Origin: CAZAQS01 sp046485135
GTDB taxonomy: Bacteria; Chloroflexota; Anaerolineae; Anaerolineales; UBA4823
Assembly (NCBI GenBank): GCA_046485135.1
Contig: JAWOHN010000140.1
Span: forward strand, 1 to 64,000
Length of the DNA stretch: 64,000 nt
Reading direction: 5' to 3'
Shown here piece by piece: positions 17,062-25,991 of the stretch (its first letter is position 1; each line of letters starts with the position of its first letter). Position numbers and translations under genes: made by a program. The notes under the pieces are model-generated. The model ran no database searches, was not told the DNA's origin, and saw only the letters and a program-made list of their open reading frames with translations.

Positions 17062-18318
17062 TCATCCTTTCACTGGATAAACCCGTCCCTTCTTAATCAC
17101 CGTTTCTACCAGGTTTGTTCCGAAACGATAACCCAGATGCCGGTAATCCGGAACTTTGAGGACCAATAGATCCGCCTGCTTACCGACCTCGATCGATCCA
17201 ACTCGATCGGAGCGGCGAATTGCAGCCGCAGCGTTGATTGTAGCAGCAGCAATGGCTTGGGCAGGGGTGATTCTCATGTAACGGCAGGCCAACGCAATTG
17301 CAAATTGCATACTTCCGCACCAGGCAGTCCCAGGATTTATATCCGTTGCCAGCGCCAGAATACCGCCAGACTCCAGAATTTGACCTGCAGGAGTATATTC
17401 TGTTTCAGCCAATCCAAAGGGTGTACAAGGCAAGCCAACTGCCACCGTCTCACTTTGCCCCAGGGCTTGGATATCGTCTTTGGAAGTCTTGACCAGATGA
17501 TCTGCGGACGCTGCGCCAAACTCAGCTGCCAGGCTGGCCCCACCCAGGTTATCAAACTCATCTGCATGAATTTTCAGAGGGAAGCCTAATTGCTTAGCCA
17601 CATCCAATATCCGCCGAGATTGATCCAGGCTAAATGCTCCAGTCTCACAAAACACATCTACAAAAGGCAACTGTTCTTCAGGAGCATGCGATTGCCACCA
17701 TTGAAATACCGCTGGCAGCATTTGGCTGCAGATATATTCGGTATATCCCTCCGAGTTATCCTTATACTCGGGAGGGATTGCATGAGCGCCCATAAAAGTG
17801 ATGGCGATATCTTGAGGTCCTTCTTGGTCAAGAACGCGCAAAGCTTTTAACATGCGCAGCTCAGCTGCAGTTTGCAAGCCATAGCCAGTTTTTATCTCGA
17901 CTGTGGTTGTCCCATGAGTAAACATGTCCAATAGTCGCGGCCGGGTCTCTTGTAACAGTTTATCCAGCGCAGCGTCTCGGGTGGCCTGGACAGTTGATAG
18001 AATCCCGCCTCCCCCAGCTAGAATTTCCAGGTAAGTCTTCCCCTCCAGGCGCATTTCAAATTCCGCAGAGCGATCACCGGACCACAACGCATGGGTGTGG
18101 GGATCGACAAAGCCCGGCATAACCACACGCCCGGTTGCATCCAGACCAGGTTCATCTGGATATGCTGATCGTAATTCTTGGCTGGTTCCAACCGCGGCAA
18201 TCATGCCATCCTCAATGAGAACAGCCCCATCCGGGATGAGTTGCAAATTGCCAAGATCTTTCCCACGCTGGGGAGGGCCGGCGAGGGTGAGGAGTTGTTT
18301 GGCGGAGTGGATTATCAT
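17062..18318 (-). CDS. hutI: Imidazolonepropionase
   Basis: HutI hydrolyses 4-imidazolone-5-propionate to N-formimino-L-glutamate in histidine degradation. The 418-residue protein has the amidohydrolase metal site GFVDPHTHALWSGDR, the family motif ILAGGGGILSTVQATR, and IHADEFDN with further metal ligands, then LATDINPGT. It shows the full family length. No hutH, hutU or formiminoglutamate-processing gene is in the window. The ATG has no clear ribosome-binding site. A four-gene minus-strand stretch down to the response regulator lies behind it. Confidence 0.95.
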   Translation of the reverse strand: MIIHSAKQLLTLAGPPQRGKDLGNLQLIPDGAVLIEDGMIAAVGTSQELRSAYPDEPGLDATGRVVMPGFVDPHTHALWSGDRSAEFEMRLEGKTYLEILAGGGGILSTVQATRDAALDKLLQETRPRLLDMFTHGTTTVEIKTGYGLQTAAELRMLKALRVLDQEGPQDIAITFMGAHAIPPEYKDNSEGYTEYICSQMLPAVFQWWQSHAPEEQLPFVDVFCETGAFSLDQSRRILDVAKQLGFPLKIHADEFDNLGGASLAAEFGAASADHLVKTSKDDIQALGQSETVAVGLPCTPFGLAETEYTPAGQILESGGILALATDINPGTAWCGSMQFAIALACRYMRITPAQAIAAATINAAAAIRRSDRVGSIEVGKQADLLVLKVPDYRHLGYRFGTNLVETVIKKGRVYPVKG

Positions 18319-18448
18319 ATGATTTATTGAGTATCAGCACCTATTTGGATTTGGTTTTCACCTGCAGCGGCTGCCCAGGCGCCGTTGTTGGTCTCGCCCG
18401 ATTATGCCATGGATGAAGCGGTTTGGCAAATACAGCTAGAAGCAAATA

Positions 18449-18469
18449 AGCCAGCCTATCAGGCCGGCT
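18449..18469 (+). other. Short GC hairpin upstream of the aspartase-type gene
   Basis: AGCCAGCC (18449-18456) and GGCCGGCT (18462-18469) form an eight-pair stem with one mismatch and a five-base loop. No T-run follows. It ends about 36 bases before the start codon at 18506, within the probable leader. Its core GCCGGCT recurs in the hairpins at 27943 and 33387. A regulatory role is not shown. Confidence 0.4.
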
Positions 18470-18505
18470 ACTCAGGTAAAATATTGAGATATAGGAGGAA
18501 ACATA

Positions 18506-19957
18506 ATGGAAAACTCATACAGGATTGAACGCGACTCGCTGGGCGAAATTCAGGTCCCTGTGAACGCACTTTACGGGGCCCAGACAGCCAGAGCTAAAGA
18601 AAATTTTCCGATCTCCGGATTACGCCCCTGGAGCGCATTTATCTGGTCTATGGCGACAATCAAACGCGCCGCCGCTGAAGTCCACCTGCAGCTAGGGTTA
18701 TTGGATGCTGAACGAGCCAACGCGATTGCGCAGGCTGCTCAGGAAGTCATCGATGGGCGCTGGGACGACCAATTTGTCGTGGACCCATTCCAGGCTGGGG
18801 CAGGTACAAGTCACAATATGAACATTAACGAAGTTATTGCCAACCGCGCCACCCAGATTCTGGGTGGGAAACTCGGAGAGTATCTGGTCCACCCCAACGA
18901 CCATGTCAACATGGCTCAATCCACCAACGACACCATACCAACCGCTATCCGGCTGGGAGTTCTTTGGCGGCTTAACGAATTGTTGGGAACTGTAGAAGGT
19001 CTGGCGGCTGCTTTACGAGAGAAAGCCTCCGAATTCGATGATATTGTTAAATCAGGACGCACACACCTACAAGACGCAGTTCCAATCCGCTTGGGGCAAG
19101 AATTCGGTGCGTATGCCAGGGCAGTAGCCCGCGATTCTGAGCGCATCAGCCGTTCCGCAGAAGGATTACGCCGGCTGGGAATCGGTGGGACAGCTACCGG
19201 GACCGGACTTAACGCCCATCCAGAATATCACCAGCGGATGATTGTGCGCCTATGCGAGCTGACTGGCCTGACCTTATACGAGTCAAATGACCTGATTGAA
19301 TCAATGCAATCCATGGCCGATCCAGCCGATTTTTCAGCCTCACTGCGCACTTTAGCCATCACCCTGACCCGTATTGCCAATGATTTCCGCCTGCTATCCT
19401 CCGGTCCTGCCACCGGGCTAGACGAGATCCGCCTGCCAGCCCTTCAGCCAGGTTCGAGCATTATGCCCGGAAAAGTTAACCCGGTTATGGCAGAGATGCT
19501 GAATATGGCCATGTTCCATGTGCAGGGATGCGATCATACGGTTGCCCTGGCAACCCAAGCGGGTCAATTAGAGCTGAATGTGATGATGCCCATCATTGCT
19601 CATAACCTCTTTGAAAGTATGCAAGTCATCATCGGGTCGGTAAAGGCTTTTACTGAAAAAGCAGTGCGTGGGCTGCAAGCAAATCGCGAGAAAGCTGAAG
19701 GATGGTTAGCCAAAAATGCTATTGTTGTGACCGCGCTGAATCCCATTATTGGCTACTCGGCGGGTGCAGCTTTGGTAAAAGAGGCGCTTACTCACGGTCT
19801 CACCATTCGCGAGCTGGCATTGGAAAAAGCAAGCCGGGGCGAATTAGTCCATATTATTCAAAAACGTCCAGTGACTACGGAAGAAATTGGAGCAGCCCTC
19901 AGCGACTTACGGCGTTTGACTGAAGGTGGTATTGTGGGTGGTAGTGTTGGAGGATGA
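18506..19957 (+). CDS. aspA: Aspartate ammonia-lyase (aspartase/fumarase superfamily)
   Basis: The 483-residue enzyme belongs to the superfamily that reversibly forms fumarate. The signature GSSIMPGKVNPV is present with the catalytic serine, together with AGTSHNMNINEV and SGRTHLQDAVPIRLGQE. Downstream residues (AGQLELNVMMPII, FESMQVI, TALNPIIGY) resemble aspartase more than class II fumarase, so aspartate to fumarate plus ammonia is favoured. The G in MPGKVNP is the fumarase-like form, so fumarase remains possible. The ATG follows AGGAGG. It is divergent from hutI, which would fit an amino acid catabolic context. Confidence 0.8.
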   Translation: MENSYRIERDSLGEIQVPVNALYGAQTARAKENFPISGLRPWSAFIWSMATIKRAAAEVHLQLGLLDAERANAIAQAAQEVIDGRWDDQFVVDPFQAGAGTSHNMNINEVIANRATQILGGKLGEYLVHPNDHVNMAQSTNDTIPTAIRLGVLWRLNELLGTVEGLAAALREKASEFDDIVKSGRTHLQDAVPIRLGQEFGAYARAVARDSERISRSAEGLRRLGIGGTATGTGLNAHPEYHQRMIVRLCELTGLTLYESNDLIESMQSMADPADFSASLRTLAITLTRIANDFRLLSSGPATGLDEIRLPALQPGSSIMPGKVNPVMAEMLNMAMFHVQGCDHTVALATQAGQLELNVMMPIIAHNLFESMQVIIGSVKAFTEKAVRGLQANREKAEGWLAKNAIVVTALNPIIGYSAGAALVKEALTHGLTIRELALEKASRGELVHIIQKRPVTTEEIGAALSDLRRLTEGGIVGGSVGG

Positions 19958-19978
19958 TGTGCTTGAATGTCACTCCTT

Positions 19979-20305
19979 TTATTGGCAATCAGCTAACCCT
20001 TCTGGGTTTTTCATTATGGACAAGTAACGGGAGAGACCATTTAGACTTCTGGCAACAATTACTAAGAAAATCAAAATAACGACGAGATATACCAGAGGGA
20101 CTGTCAAGGACCCAATCAGTAAAGGGAACCAGCGCAGCCCCCATTCTGTGTTCCAAGCGCCAAACCCGGTCGTCATCCATTGAAGAATGGTATTCAAAGG
20201 TGGATGGGGATCGCTCAGACTATTAAGCAATATTGTTGGTAAACCCTGTGCTTTTGCAACACCTTCAGTACGAAAGTGTCCGATAAAGTATTTCCGTTGG
20301 CTGTC
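19979..20305 (-). pseudogene. Remnant of a GT39/ArnT-type membrane glycosyltransferase
   Basis: An open minus-strand frame with no proper start codon runs from 20305 to 19979. It encodes a stretch like the N-terminal part of dolichyl-phosphate-mannose mannosyltransferase/ArnT-type enzymes: DPHPPLNTILQW, then a TEWGLRW element, then GSLTVPLVYL. The Asp-x-HPP-x motif, the E-x2-LR motif and the G-x-LTVP-x-YL motif have the right order and spacing. The sequence ends 83 codons on, far short of the usual 450-600 residues, and an upstream stop lies at 20306-20308. I read it as a truncated relic; a small expressed membrane protein cannot be excluded. Confidence 0.5.
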
Positions 20306-20350
20306 TCATTCCCAAATTTTTGCTAAAGTGTGATTTTCCTAAGCCGCAGC

Positions 20351-21094
20351 CTATTCTTCGGCAATGTTTATCGCAGCCATGGCTGCACCAATAATACCTG
20401 CATCGTTTAACAACTGGGCAGGAACAACTTTTGTTTGTACAGTGAGCAACGGGATAAATTTATCAGCTTTCTTGCTCACACCACCGCCTAGGATGATCAG
20501 ATCAGGCCAGAATAGACTTTCCATCGTCACCAAGAACTCATCAAAACGCGTGGCCCAGGCCTTCCAGGTTAGCATCTTTTCCTGACGCACAGCGTCTGAA
20601 GCGCGCAGTTCAGCATCCTTGCCTCGAATTTTTAGATGGCCAAATTCGGTATTGGGCAGAAGCTTTCCATCAATAAAGAGGGCGCTGCCTAAACCGGTGC
20701 CGATGGTGATCATCAGAACCACTCCTCTTTGTCCCTTACCTGCACCAAAAGCCATTTCTGCCAATCCGGCTGCATCAGCATCATTTACCACCACAACCGG
20801 ACAACCGGTCTTTTGAGCAAAGAGCGCCGAGGCTTTCTTCTCAATCCAGCGTGGGTGGACATTCGCGGCTGTAAAGGTCACTCCATCCCGCACCACAGCA
20901 GGAAAACCGCAACCGATCGCACCATGCCACTCAAAATGCTTGGCAATTTCTGCTACCACATCCGCCACCGCGCGTGGCTTGGCAGGAATTGGGGTTGGGA
21001 TACGATAACGGGAAGCGGTCAATGCACCAGATTGTGTATCCACCGGAGCTCCTTTGATACCTGAGCCACCTATGTCAATACCTAGAATTTCCAT
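20351..21094 (-). CDS. ppgK: Polyphosphate glucokinase (ROK family)
   Basis: PpgK phosphorylates glucose using inorganic polyphosphate, or ATP. The 247-residue protein has the phosphate-1 motif GIDIGGSGIKG at the N-terminus, VVVNDADAAGLAE with the catalytic Asp, TIGTGLGSALF (phosphate 2), and PNTEFGHLKIRGKDAE, a motif typical of polyphosphate glucokinases. The length also fits this group. It stands alone between a glycosyltransferase relic and the metal transport operon, with a gap of 99 bases to the regulator. Confidence 0.92.
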   Translation of the reverse strand: MEILGIDIGGSGIKGAPVDTQSGALTASRYRIPTPIPAKPRAVADVVAEIAKHFEWHGAIGCGFPAVVRDGVTFTAANVHPRWIEKKASALFAQKTGCPVVVVNDADAAGLAEMAFGAGKGQRGVVLMITIGTGLGSALFIDGKLLPNTEFGHLKIRGKDAELRASDAVRQEKMLTWKAWATRFDEFLVTMESLFWPDLIILGGGVSKKADKFIPLLTVQTKVVPAQLLNDAGIIGAAMAAINIAEE

Positions 21095-21193
21095 TGTGTT
21101 CCTCCCGTTCAGATATGCATGCGAGGTAATTCATCGGCCTACTAAAATATCATCGAAAAACAGGTTACCCTGCAAGTATAACTTAATCTTTTC

Positions 21194-21874
21194 CTACCGT
21201 TTGCTTTCCTCGACGAAAATCCTTTCTGTAATACCTGGTCCTAAAACAACATTATTGGTCTGATCACCGATCTGCATATGCAAATTCCCGTCAAAAGGAG
21301 AATATTTTATGATCGTAACCTGTATACCTGGGACCAGTCCAATCTCGCTCAGGTAACGCAATAAGACCAGGTCAGATGCGTCCACTCGACAAACGATAGC
21401 AACTTGCCCGGGACGCAAATCGCACAAACGTGTGTCTGCGGTAGGAGGCAAGCGCAGATCCCGGGTCGGGATCGGTTCGCCATGCGGATCATGACTTGGG
21501 TCACCCAAAGCCTGGGCAATCCGTTCTTCCAGGTCCTCAGAGATGACATGCTCCAGACGATCTGCCTCTTCATGCACCTCATCCCAGGAATAGCCCAAGG
21601 TCCGTTGCAGGAAGAGTTCTAGCAACCGGTGATGGCGGATGATCTCCAAGGCTACTGTCTGACCTGATTGAGTTAAGAGCACTCCCCGGTGTTTTTGATA
21701 CTCAACCAGCGGCGGATCCAAGGCTGCCATCCGTTGGATCATGCCCGTAACAGAAGCAGGCGTTATATTTAATCGTTCCGCTAATTGCGTGGTGCTAACC
21801 CGTTCCTGGATGGCCGCCAACTCGTAAATTGCTTTGAGATAATCTTCTACCGCGTGGGAATGCTCACTACGCAT
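21194..21874 (-). CDS. DtxR/MntR-family metal-dependent transcriptional regulator
   Basis: The 226-residue protein has an N-terminal winged helix (AIQERVSTTQLAERLNITPASV), a dimerisation and metal-binding region (IIRHHRLLELFL, EEADRLEHVISEDLEERI) and a C-terminal FeoA/SH3-like domain from about 150 (LRPGQVAIVCRV). Proteins of this type bind Mn(II) or Fe(II) and repress metal uptake genes. It is the last gene of a troA-troB-troC-troD-regulator layout, three bases after the permease gene, as in the Treponema tro operon. It would sense the metal the transporter brings in. Candidate binding repeats lie upstream of the substrate-binding protein gene. Confidence 0.93.
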   Translation of the reverse strand: MRSEHSHAVEDYLKAIYELAAIQERVSTTQLAERLNITPASVTGMIQRMAALDPPLVEYQKHRGVLLTQSGQTVALEIIRHHRLLELFLQRTLGYSWDEVHEEADRLEHVISEDLEERIAQALGDPSHDPHGEPIPTRDLRLPPTADTRLCDLRPGQVAIVCRVDASDLVLLRYLSEIGLVPGIQVTIIKYSPFDGNLHMQIGDQTNNVVLGPGITERIFVEESKR

Positions 21875-21877
21875 GGG

Positions 21878-22987
21878 TCACCTCATCATCACTTCTTGGG
21901 CTAAAGCGCGCCCCTTCTCAGATAATACCAGATTCCCTTTAACGTTTAAAAGTAATCCCCGCTGCTCAGCTCGTTGAACGAGCGTACTTGCAAAGGCCGG
22001 CTCCCAACGGAGGTGTTCGTGCAAATGAACGAGACTATTTTCCTGTTCTGCTTCAGGCTGACCTTCATGATGAAACAGATGGATGGCTAACATCGTTTGG
22101 GCAAACTCAAAGCGTTGGCGAGTGCGCCGCCGGGCATTAGCCAACAAACCGCGCTCCGGAGCAAACAGAAATGCCAACCCGAACAGGACCCCAGCCATGG
22201 TTGCCATTGAGCCAGCGATGGATGCATCCAAGGCAAAGGCCAACCAATATCCGCTGATGGCGCTACCCACCCCAATGAGCACGCTCAAACCCAGCATACG
22301 AGACAATCGATCGGTCAGCATATAGGCCGTGATCGGTGGGGCAACCATTAACGCAACTACCAGGATAGAACCCACCGTTTCAAAGGCTCCCACTGCTGTA
22401 ATTGATACAAGCGTCATCAGGGCATAATGGAGAAGACCAGGAGCGAAACCCAGACTGGCTGCCAAACCGGCATCAAAGGTAGCCAGCTTTAGTTCTTTAT
22501 AAAAGAGCCCAATAAAGACCAGGTTAAGGACCAGGATGCCTCCCATCAAATAGAGCGATAAAGGCCCAATATCAAACCCAAAGGGGGTGAAACGAGTAAA
22601 AGGGGCGAAAGCCAGTTCACCCATTAGAACAGCGTCGGTATCCAGGTGTACTCCACTGGCATAACGAGAGATCAGGATGACTGCCAGGCTAAACAAAGCT
22701 GGAAACACCAATCCAACAGCGGCATCTTCTTTGACCAGACGGGTTTTCAAGAGCAGCTCCACCAGAGCAACGGTAACCACACCCATCAGCGCAGCCCCCA
22801 GCAATAACAGCGGAGAAGCCAAATCTTCAGTGATGAAGAAGGCTAGCACAATGCCAAGCAGGACCGTGTGGGTAATGGCATCGCTCATCATAGCCAAACG
22901 CCGGAGCACCAGGAACACTCCCGGTAATGCACAAGCAGAGGCAACTACAATTGCTATGAGTTGCAGTTCAATCTGGACGGTTGTCAT
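21878..22987 (-). CDS. Metal ABC transporter permease (TroD/ZnuB family) with C-terminal extension
   Basis: The 369-residue permease has eight or so membrane segments and the family motif MMSDAITHTVLLGIV near residue 30. After the membrane part (to about 285) comes a soluble region of about 80 residues (QRFEFAQTMLAIHLFHHEG, ending VLSEKGRALAQEVMMR), which resembles a winged-helix domain. Permeases of the Treponema TroD type are also long. Its start overlaps the end of the preceding permease gene by four bases. Confidence 0.9.
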   Translation of the reverse strand: MTTVQIELQLIAIVVASACALPGVFLVLRRLAMMSDAITHTVLLGIVLAFFITEDLASPLLLLGAALMGVVTVALVELLLKTRLVKEDAAVGLVFPALFSLAVILISRYASGVHLDTDAVLMGELAFAPFTRFTPFGFDIGPLSLYLMGGILVLNLVFIGLFYKELKLATFDAGLAASLGFAPGLLHYALMTLVSITAVGAFETVGSILVVALMVAPPITAYMLTDRLSRMLGLSVLIGVGSAISGYWLAFALDASIAGSMATMAGVLFGLAFLFAPERGLLANARRRTRQRFEFAQTMLAIHLFHHEGQPEAEQENSLVHLHEHLRWEPAFASTLVQRAEQRGLLLNVKGNLVLSEKGRALAQEVMMR

Positions 22988-23922
22988 TTTTTATTCACCC
23001 CACTACGAGTCCTAAGATCTCCAAACCACAGAGTCTCACGGTTTTGTCTATGCCGCACCCATCCCCAGAACAAGCCCCGCTGGGGAGCCAATAATAGAGA
23101 GACTACCACAATCAGGCTAATCGAAAGCACGATTGTCGGCCCTGTGGAAAGCCTGGGTAACAGACTGCTAACCAAGACCCCACTGATCCCAGACAATGCA
23201 CCGAAGGTGGCGGACAGGAGAACCATCCAGCCTAAACGATCCGTCCATTGGCGAGCTGCGGCGGCAGGCGCAACCACCATCGCGCTCATCAGAACTACCC
23301 CCACAGATTGAAGGCCGATCACAATCGCCACAACCAGTAGCGAAGTCAACAGGACATCCAGTGCACGCATGGGTAAACCTAAACTGGCGCCAAACTCAAC
23401 ATCGAAACTGAGCAGTTTAAATTCTTTCCAGAACAATCCCATCAGCAGCAAGGCTACTCCTCCTAAAGCCGCCATTGTTATCACATCCGCCTCTAACATG
23501 GTTGCTGCCTGACCGAAGAGGAAGCGATCCAACCCGGCCTGCCTGGCATCTGGCAGACGTTGCACGAAGGTCAGCAAGACCAGCCCAAAGCCAAAAAATA
23601 CCGAAAGGACAAAGCCTAAAGCGCTGTCCTGCTTGATACGGGTATTTTGAACAATAGCCATCACAACGATCGTTCCTGCCCACCCCGCCAGGATGGCGCC
23701 CATCATCAGGAACAAAGGCGCTTTGCTGCGAAAGATGATGAAAGCCAGTACAATTCCCGGCAGCGCTGCGTGCGAGATGGCGTCCCCGATCAGCGATTGC
23801 TTTCGCAGGACAGCAAAGCAGCCCAGCGCGCCGCTGACAATGCCTAAAATTGCAGCACCAAGAGCAACTACCCGGAAAGTGTAATCAAACAAGAAGATAT
23901 CAAATATTGAGATTGAAATCAT
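22984..23922 (-). CDS. Metal ABC transporter permease (TroC/ZnuB family)
   Basis: This 312-residue integral membrane protein has the family motif LIGDAISHAALPGIVLAF and a second conserved stretch (FDVEFGASLGLPMRALD). It would form the second half of a heterodimeric channel with the following permease. The start ATG overlaps the ATPase stop codon by four bases and the end overlaps the next permease gene by four, so translation is probably coupled. Confidence 0.92.
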   Translation of the reverse strand: MISISIFDIFLFDYTFRVVALGAAILGIVSGALGCFAVLRKQSLIGDAISHAALPGIVLAFIIFRSKAPLFLMMGAILAGWAGTIVVMAIVQNTRIKQDSALGFVLSVFFGFGLVLLTFVQRLPDARQAGLDRFLFGQAATMLEADVITMAALGGVALLLMGLFWKEFKLLSFDVEFGASLGLPMRALDVLLTSLLVVAIVIGLQSVGVVLMSAMVVAPAAAARQWTDRLGWMVLLSATFGALSGISGVLVSSLLPRLSTGPTIVLSISLIVVVSLLLAPQRGLFWGWVRHRQNRETLWFGDLRTRSGVNKK

Positions 23923-24734
23923 GGTCGGGTTTCCTGCCAGGTGGTTTTGTCCCGGTAATCCTGCTCCAGTTCATACTGGTGAGGGGCTGGAACTGAGGCC
24001 TGGTTTAGGAAAGCAACTCTGCCTCCATAAGTCATCCGTAAGTTTTGCTCGTTGAAAACCTGTGTGACCGGACCGCTGGCAATCCGCCTGACATTCATGA
24101 GGGTGACCCAATCGAAATACTCGGGCACGGTCTGCAGATCATGGTGAACCACTACGACAGTCTTGCCGACTTGGCGCAGGTCTTGTAGCAATGACACAAT
24201 GGCTCGTTCAGTGGTAGCGTCGACGCCTTGGAACGGCTCATCCATGAAATATACCTGGGCATCCTGTGCCAGCGCTCTCGCCAGGAATACCCTCTGCTGC
24301 TGGCCTCCTGAGAGCTGGCTGATCTGCCGGTCAGCAAACTCACTCATGCCAACTTTTTCAAGGGCTTGCATCGCTTGGGTTTCATGAGCGCGGTCAGGCC
24401 GGCGCAGCCACCCAATGCTCCCATAGCGACCCATCATCACAACATCCTTGACATCCGTAGGGAAATCCCAATCCACGCTGCCGCGTTGTGGGACATATCC
24501 CACCAACCGGCGCTGTTCCAGGTAGGGTTTCCCATGGATGAGCACCTGACCTGCTGCCGGACGGATCAGACCCAGGATTGCCTTGATCAGGGTGGTCTTG
24601 CCAGCGCCATTTGGACCAATAATAGCCATCAGCGTGCCGCTGGGAACCTCCAGGTCAATATCCCACAGCACCGGCGTATCACGATATGCAACTGTCAGAT
24701 CAAAGACCTCAATTGCTTTGGTATCGTTCATCAT
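23919..24734 (-). CDS. Metal ABC transporter ATP-binding protein (TroB/ZnuC family)
   Basis: The 271-residue ATPase has Walker A GPNGAGKTT, Q-loop GYVPQRGSVDWDFP, signature LSGGQQQR and Walker B YFMDEPF followed by the H-loop VVHHD. The QRGSVDWDFP stretch is typical of Mn/Zn importers. It energises import through the two overlapping permeases. It lies 125 bases downstream of the binding protein gene, a gap with no gene or clear terminator. Confidence 0.95.
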   Translation of the reverse strand: MMNDTKAIEVFDLTVAYRDTPVLWDIDLEVPSGTLMAIIGPNGAGKTTLIKAILGLIRPAAGQVLIHGKPYLEQRRLVGYVPQRGSVDWDFPTDVKDVVMMGRYGSIGWLRRPDRAHETQAMQALEKVGMSEFADRQISQLSGGQQQRVFLARALAQDAQVYFMDEPFQGVDATTERAIVSLLQDLRQVGKTVVVVHHDLQTVPEYFDWVTLMNVRRIASGPVTQVFNEQNLRMTYGGRVAFLNQASVPAPHQYELEQDYRDKTTWQETRP

Positions 24735-24859
24735 TATTTATCCCTCCACCTCAAATAATTAAACCTTGTCTTCATTATCCCGACCTAACAATAAGGAGAG
24801 CTGCCGCGCTAGAATATTAATCGGGGGAGATCAGCGCGGTTTTCCCCAGTAGACCCAAC

Positions 24860-25795
24860 TTATTCAGTAGAAAGCGCATCGATAATGGTATCGATGTTGT
24901 GCCGGACCATGCCAATATATGTCCCTTCTGGTGTCCCAGGATTTCCAAGGGCATCGGAGAAGAGCTCACCCCCCAAGCGTACAGCGAAACCTTGCGCTTG
25001 AACGGCTGCTCGCACGGCATCTATCGTCCGAGTTGGAACAGAGGTTTCTATAAATAAGGCTGGAACACGCCGTTCTACAATAAAAGCAGCCAGATCTTGG
25101 ACATCGGCAGTGCTCGCTTCAGAGACAGTGCTGATACCTTGCAATCCACGGACCTCAAATCCATACGCCCGCCCAAAGTAGTTGAAAGCATCATGAGCCG
25201 TGATCAGAATCCGTTGGTCAGGCGCTACTTTGGCTGCCTGGCTCTGGACGTATTGATGTAAAACTTCCAGCTCTGCCAGGTACCTGGAGGCGTTGCTCTG
25301 ATAAATTTCTGTGTGAGCAGGGTCAAGCTCAACCAGACTATCTCTCACTGCCCGAACGGCTTCCATCCACAGGCTTACATCCATCCAGATATGCGGGTCG
25401 TAAGCGCCTTCAAACTCAAGCGGCGCCAGCAGGTAAGCCCGATCGATGCCATCCGAGACAGCCACAATTACTGTCCTGGAGTGCATTTGCTCCAGAACTT
25501 CTCCGAGCTGGGCTTCCAGGTGTAAACCGTTATAAAAAATGATGTCGGCATTCATCAGCTCCGTAACATTTCCTGCAGTGGCCTTGTAAAGATGAGGATC
25601 AACACCCGGACCCATCAACCCTGTAACCTGAATTCTCTCTCCACCTACATTTTCTACGATATCAGTGATCATTCCTGTCGTCGTGACAGCATTAATCGTT
25701 CGTTCAGAGATATCTGCATCAGCCATCGCCATTTGATTACAACCAACCAGACCGAACACCCCCAAAACCACCAGCAATAATATTGTACGTAACAT
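24860..25795 (-). CDS. Metal ABC transporter substrate-binding lipoprotein (TroA/ZnuA, cluster 9)
   Basis: The 311-residue lipoprotein has a signal ending in a lipobox (GLVGC, about residue 18-19). Metal ligands of cluster-9 binding proteins are seen in order: DPHLYKATAG (His), DPHIWMDVS (His), TAHDAFNYFGRAYGF (His) and GELFSDAL (Asp). Three His plus one Asp is the TroA pattern (Zn and Mn), unlike PsaA/MntC, where the third ligand is Glu. The ATG at 25793-25795 is six bases after GGAGG; a TTG two codons upstream is less likely. It heads the operon and carries the likely metal-regulated promoter. Confidence 0.93.
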   Translation of the reverse strand: MLRTILLLVVLGVFGLVGCNQMAMADADISERTINAVTTTGMITDIVENVGGERIQVTGLMGPGVDPHLYKATAGNVTELMNADIIFYNGLHLEAQLGEVLEQMHSRTVIVAVSDGIDRAYLLAPLEFEGAYDPHIWMDVSLWMEAVRAVRDSLVELDPAHTEIYQSNASRYLAELEVLHQYVQSQAAKVAPDQRILITAHDAFNYFGRAYGFEVRGLQGISTVSEASTADVQDLAAFIVERRVPALFIETSVPTRTIDAVRAAVQAQGFAVRLGGELFSDALGNPGTPEGTYIGMVRHNIDTIIDALSTE

Positions 25796-25809
25796 ATACA
25801 ACCTCCAAA

Positions 25810-25857
25810 TTTAGGAAAGACTAATTTATATTTTAGGCGATATTTCTATTTTGTCAA
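25810..25857 (-). promoter_or_regulatory. Promoter of the metal transport operon with repeated CCTAAA boxes
   Basis: On the minus strand TTGACA (25852-25857) and TAAAAT (25830-25835) are 16 bases apart. CCTAAA occurs twice in the same orientation, at 25832-25837 overlapping the -10 and at 25810-25815 near the expected start of transcription. DtxR-family regulators bind AT-rich sites carrying TTAGG/CCTAA half sites, and such a regulator is the last gene of the operon. Binding is inferred. Confidence 0.55.
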
Positions 25858-25888
25858 GGATTAAATTGGGCAATTTTGACCTTTAATA

Positions 25889-25917
25889 TTGACTTGGTGG
25901 CTTTGGAAACGTAAAAT
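25889..25917 (+). promoter_or_regulatory. Probable acs promoter
   Basis: TTGACT (25889-25894) and TAAAAT (25912-25917) are separated by 17 bases, close to the sigma-70 consensus, and point to acs 75 bases downstream. It lies back to back with the metal operon promoter. No operator-like palindrome was noted here. Confidence 0.6.
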
Positions 25918-25991
25918 CATAGGAGACACGCTCAGTCTGAAATTATTTAAGTTCAATATAAGTTCATAAATAGAAAGGGAGAATACATATC

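Noticed and set aside
18506..19957. Class II fumarase as the main call
   Set aside because: The MPGKVNP form fits fumarase, but the later AGQLELNV and NPIIG segments fit aspartase better; fumarase is kept only as an alternative.
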